A stretch of DNA of 15,206 nt from Kiritimatiellia bacterium (GTDB lineage Bacteria > Verrucomicrobiota > Kiritimatiellia > SLAD01): positions 1-15,206 of the forward strand of contig SLCI01000051.1 in NCBI GenBank assembly GCA_007125875.1. Direction: 5' to 3'. The notes under the pieces were generated by a model that was not told the DNA's origin, did not search any database, and worked only from the letters and a program-made list of their open reading frames with translations. Below are positions 13,827-15,206 of the stretch, piece after piece (the first letter of the stretch is position 1; each line of letters begins with the position of its first letter). The position numbers and the translations under genes are program-made.

Positions 13827-15206
13827 CTAGTCGCGCATGATCCGATAGAAGCCCGTGGGTGAATCGTTCATCGGCACTTCGATCTGGTCACCTGTCACAC
13901 CCGTCATCCAGTTGGTGAAGCTGTATGGAACCAGGGTTTCGGCGTGCATAATCGTGAATGTCGCGCCAGGCTGATCCGGCCAACGCAACTCCAGCATGTC
14001 CGTTTGTGGATTCCAGCCGAGCATATCAAAGTTGAAATCATCATCCGAAACCAGTTCAACCCGGTATGCCAGCGTGCGGTCGCTGAATGAGAATCGATAT
14101 GTCCCAGCAAATGGCCCCGGCACGACGATATTGGGACCTCCCAGCACCCCATTGCAGACGGCCGGATTATTGGTCGAATGCGATGTATGGCTGCCCCAAT
14201 TATCATTCGCCCAGTCGTTTCCGGTCACAAACTTAAACTCAATCGCTTCCGGCTGATTCAGCTCAAAGGTAGTCTCCCACTGGTTCTGCGCATTCACCCA
14301 CATATTGGGCTCAGTATTCCAACCATTCATGGTCCCAGCCACCGCCATATCATCATTGAGCGGCGGTGGCGGCGCGACATCGCCGACTCGATCCACTGAG
14401 AAAGCCAGTGTCGCCGTATTAAAGGTGAACTCATATTCGCCGTCAAAGGGACCGTAAATCCGCAGGTTTTGGGGGACTCCCATGATGGCCGTGCCCTCAA
14501 TCGGGAAGTCATAAGGAAACTGCAGGTCCCCACCCCAATTAGGATTATCCCAATTGCCGTCAGATACAAATTTGAATTCGAGCAGACCAGCCTGCACGAT
14601 CTCGGCGCTGAAGGCCCATTCATGTTCGCCCGTAGAAACCATATTGGTCGCGGTGTTCCACCCGTTGAAGTTGCCAGCTACGGCCATGCCGTCAAAAGTT
14701 GGGAACTCGCGTGATACCCCGTACTCGAACGTTGTGCTATTGAAGGTGAAGGTATAGTCGCCATTCAATGGTCCCTGTAGCCGAATATTCGCCTCCTCTT
14801 TCAGCACCGCCGTGTCCGTCAACGGATCCGTGCTATGCACGACATCATGGCCCCAATCGACATCAAACGATCCGTTCGCCGCAAACTTAAACTCTAAGTC
14901 ATCGCTCTGACTCAGCGTGACGGTTACCTCCCAAAGGTCGGCGCCGACCAGTGTCATGTTCGGTGCCGGATTCCACTCATTGTCCGGAAACGTGCCCACT
15001 ACCGCCATATTAGTGATCGGCAAACGCGATTCTGTAATCGAATAATCTAATGTGTAGCTATTGAACTCGACGGTGTAATCACCCAGGAAAGGTCCCGCCA
15101 CAATCGTATTGTTGACCTCCCCGAGTTGCGCCGTGCCCTGTACGGGAAATACGTTAGGATGCGTCGTGTTCTCGCTCCAGCTCGTCGCCCAACTGCCATT
15201 CGCGGC
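13827..15206 (-). CDS. Large secreted protein with tandem FNGW carbohydrate-binding-like repeats (5' end outside window)
   Basis: The minus-strand frame is open from the window edge to the stop at 13827, giving 459 C-terminal residues; no start lies inside. The GTG at 15101 sits mid-repeat and is not a real start. After a partial repeat (1-59) come three repeats of about 100-113 residues, with first strands NMAVVG (66), GMAVAG (173) and DMAVAG (286). Each has an FNGWN-like motif (FPDNEWN, FNGWN, MNGWN), an EFKF strand, a WG segment and a closing G-x-Y-x-F-x-F strand. This resembles CBM48/AMPK-beta or SusE/X25 starch-binding sandwiches. A final 75-residue module (ELRWPDQPGATFTIMHAE to GFYRIMRD) matches a C-terminal type common in Verrucomicrobia-like secreted proteins. 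Glycan binding at the cell surface is inferred; no catalytic domain is visible in this part. Confidence 0.8.
   Translation of the reverse strand, partial: AANGSWATSWSENTTHPNVFPVQGTAQLGEVNNTIVAGPFLGDYTVEFNSYTLDYSITESRLPITNMAVVGTFPDNEWNPAPNMTLVGADLWEVTVTLSQSDDLEFKFAANGSFDVDWGHDVVHSTDPLTDTAVLKEEANIRLQGPLNGDYTFTFNSTTFEYGVSREFPTFDGMAVAGNFNGWNTATNMVSTGEHEWAFSAEIVQAGLLEFKFVSDGNWDNPNWGGDLQFPYDFPIEGTAIMGVPQNLRIYGPFDGEYEFTFNTATLAFSVDRVGDVAPPPPLNDDMAVAGTMNGWNTEPNMWVNAQNQWETTFELNQPEAIEFKFVTGNDWANDNWGSHTSHSTNNPAVCNGVLGGPNIVVPGPFAGTYRFSFSDRTLAYRVELVSDDDFNFDMLGWNPQTDMLELRWPDQPGATFTIMHAETLVPYSFTNWMTGVTGDQIEVPMNDSPTGFYRIMRD

Noticed and set aside
15099..15101. GTG at 15101 as the start of the FNGW-repeat protein
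   Set aside because: The reading frame stays open to the window edge and the upstream residues (AANGSW...) continue the repeat pattern.

Overview
The window looks like a chromosomal stretch from a Gram-negative bacterium. The best guess is the Verrucomicrobiota/Kiritimatiellota side of the PVC group. Support comes from a DUF1573 protein, a secreted FNGW-repeat protein with a C-terminal module ending in FYRIMRD, and GC-rich palindromic intergenic repeats. This assignment is an inference from gene flavour, not from a phylogenetic marker. Gene density is high and transcription changes direction often. Five intact tRNA genes are scattered through the window, all with encoded CCA.

Layout. 1-1223 (minus): a riboflavin operon, with an FMN riboswitch, an intrinsic terminator, ribB, and the 5' part of ribH, which runs off the left edge. 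1324-1642: divergent tRNA-Leu(CAA) and tRNA-Tyr(GTA). 1593-2246: a tandem pair of very small mobile-looking units. Each consists of the 50-nt 3' half of tRNA-Tyr, a GIY-YIG nuclease ORF and a terminal hairpin. The left unit is decayed and the right one has an intact ORF, and the array ends in a further perfect copy of the tRNA-Tyr 3' half. 2263-3817: a HIT-family protein and a convergent parvulin-type lipoprotein, separated by a bidirectional terminator. 4024-6226: tRNA-Leu(TAG), a valine-pyruvate aminotransferase (avtA) and a divergent methyltransferase. 6299-8675: tRNA-Ala(CGC), then on the minus strand a DUF1573 protein translationally coupled to an S41-protease-like protein lacking both catalytic residues. 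8824-10966: metG and tRNA-Gly(GCC) with a near-consensus promoter. 10971-13424 (minus): a sensor kinase with two periplasmic amino-acid-binding-type domains. 13425-13826: a 402-bp intergenic region with duplicated REP-like palindromic repeats. 13827-15206 (minus): a partial secreted protein with carbohydrate-binding-like repeats.

How it works together. Most genes are housekeeping neighbours without an obvious joint pathway. Three local systems stand out. First, the riboswitch shows mutually exclusive P1, antiterminator and terminator pairings. Second, the tRNA-Tyr array behaves like a minimal (361-bp) self-restoring homing element entering at the anticodon. Third, the DUF1573/pseudo-S41 pair is probably an envelope protein module. 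The tRNA-Tyr/GIY-YIG array is the strongest candidate for an under-described system.
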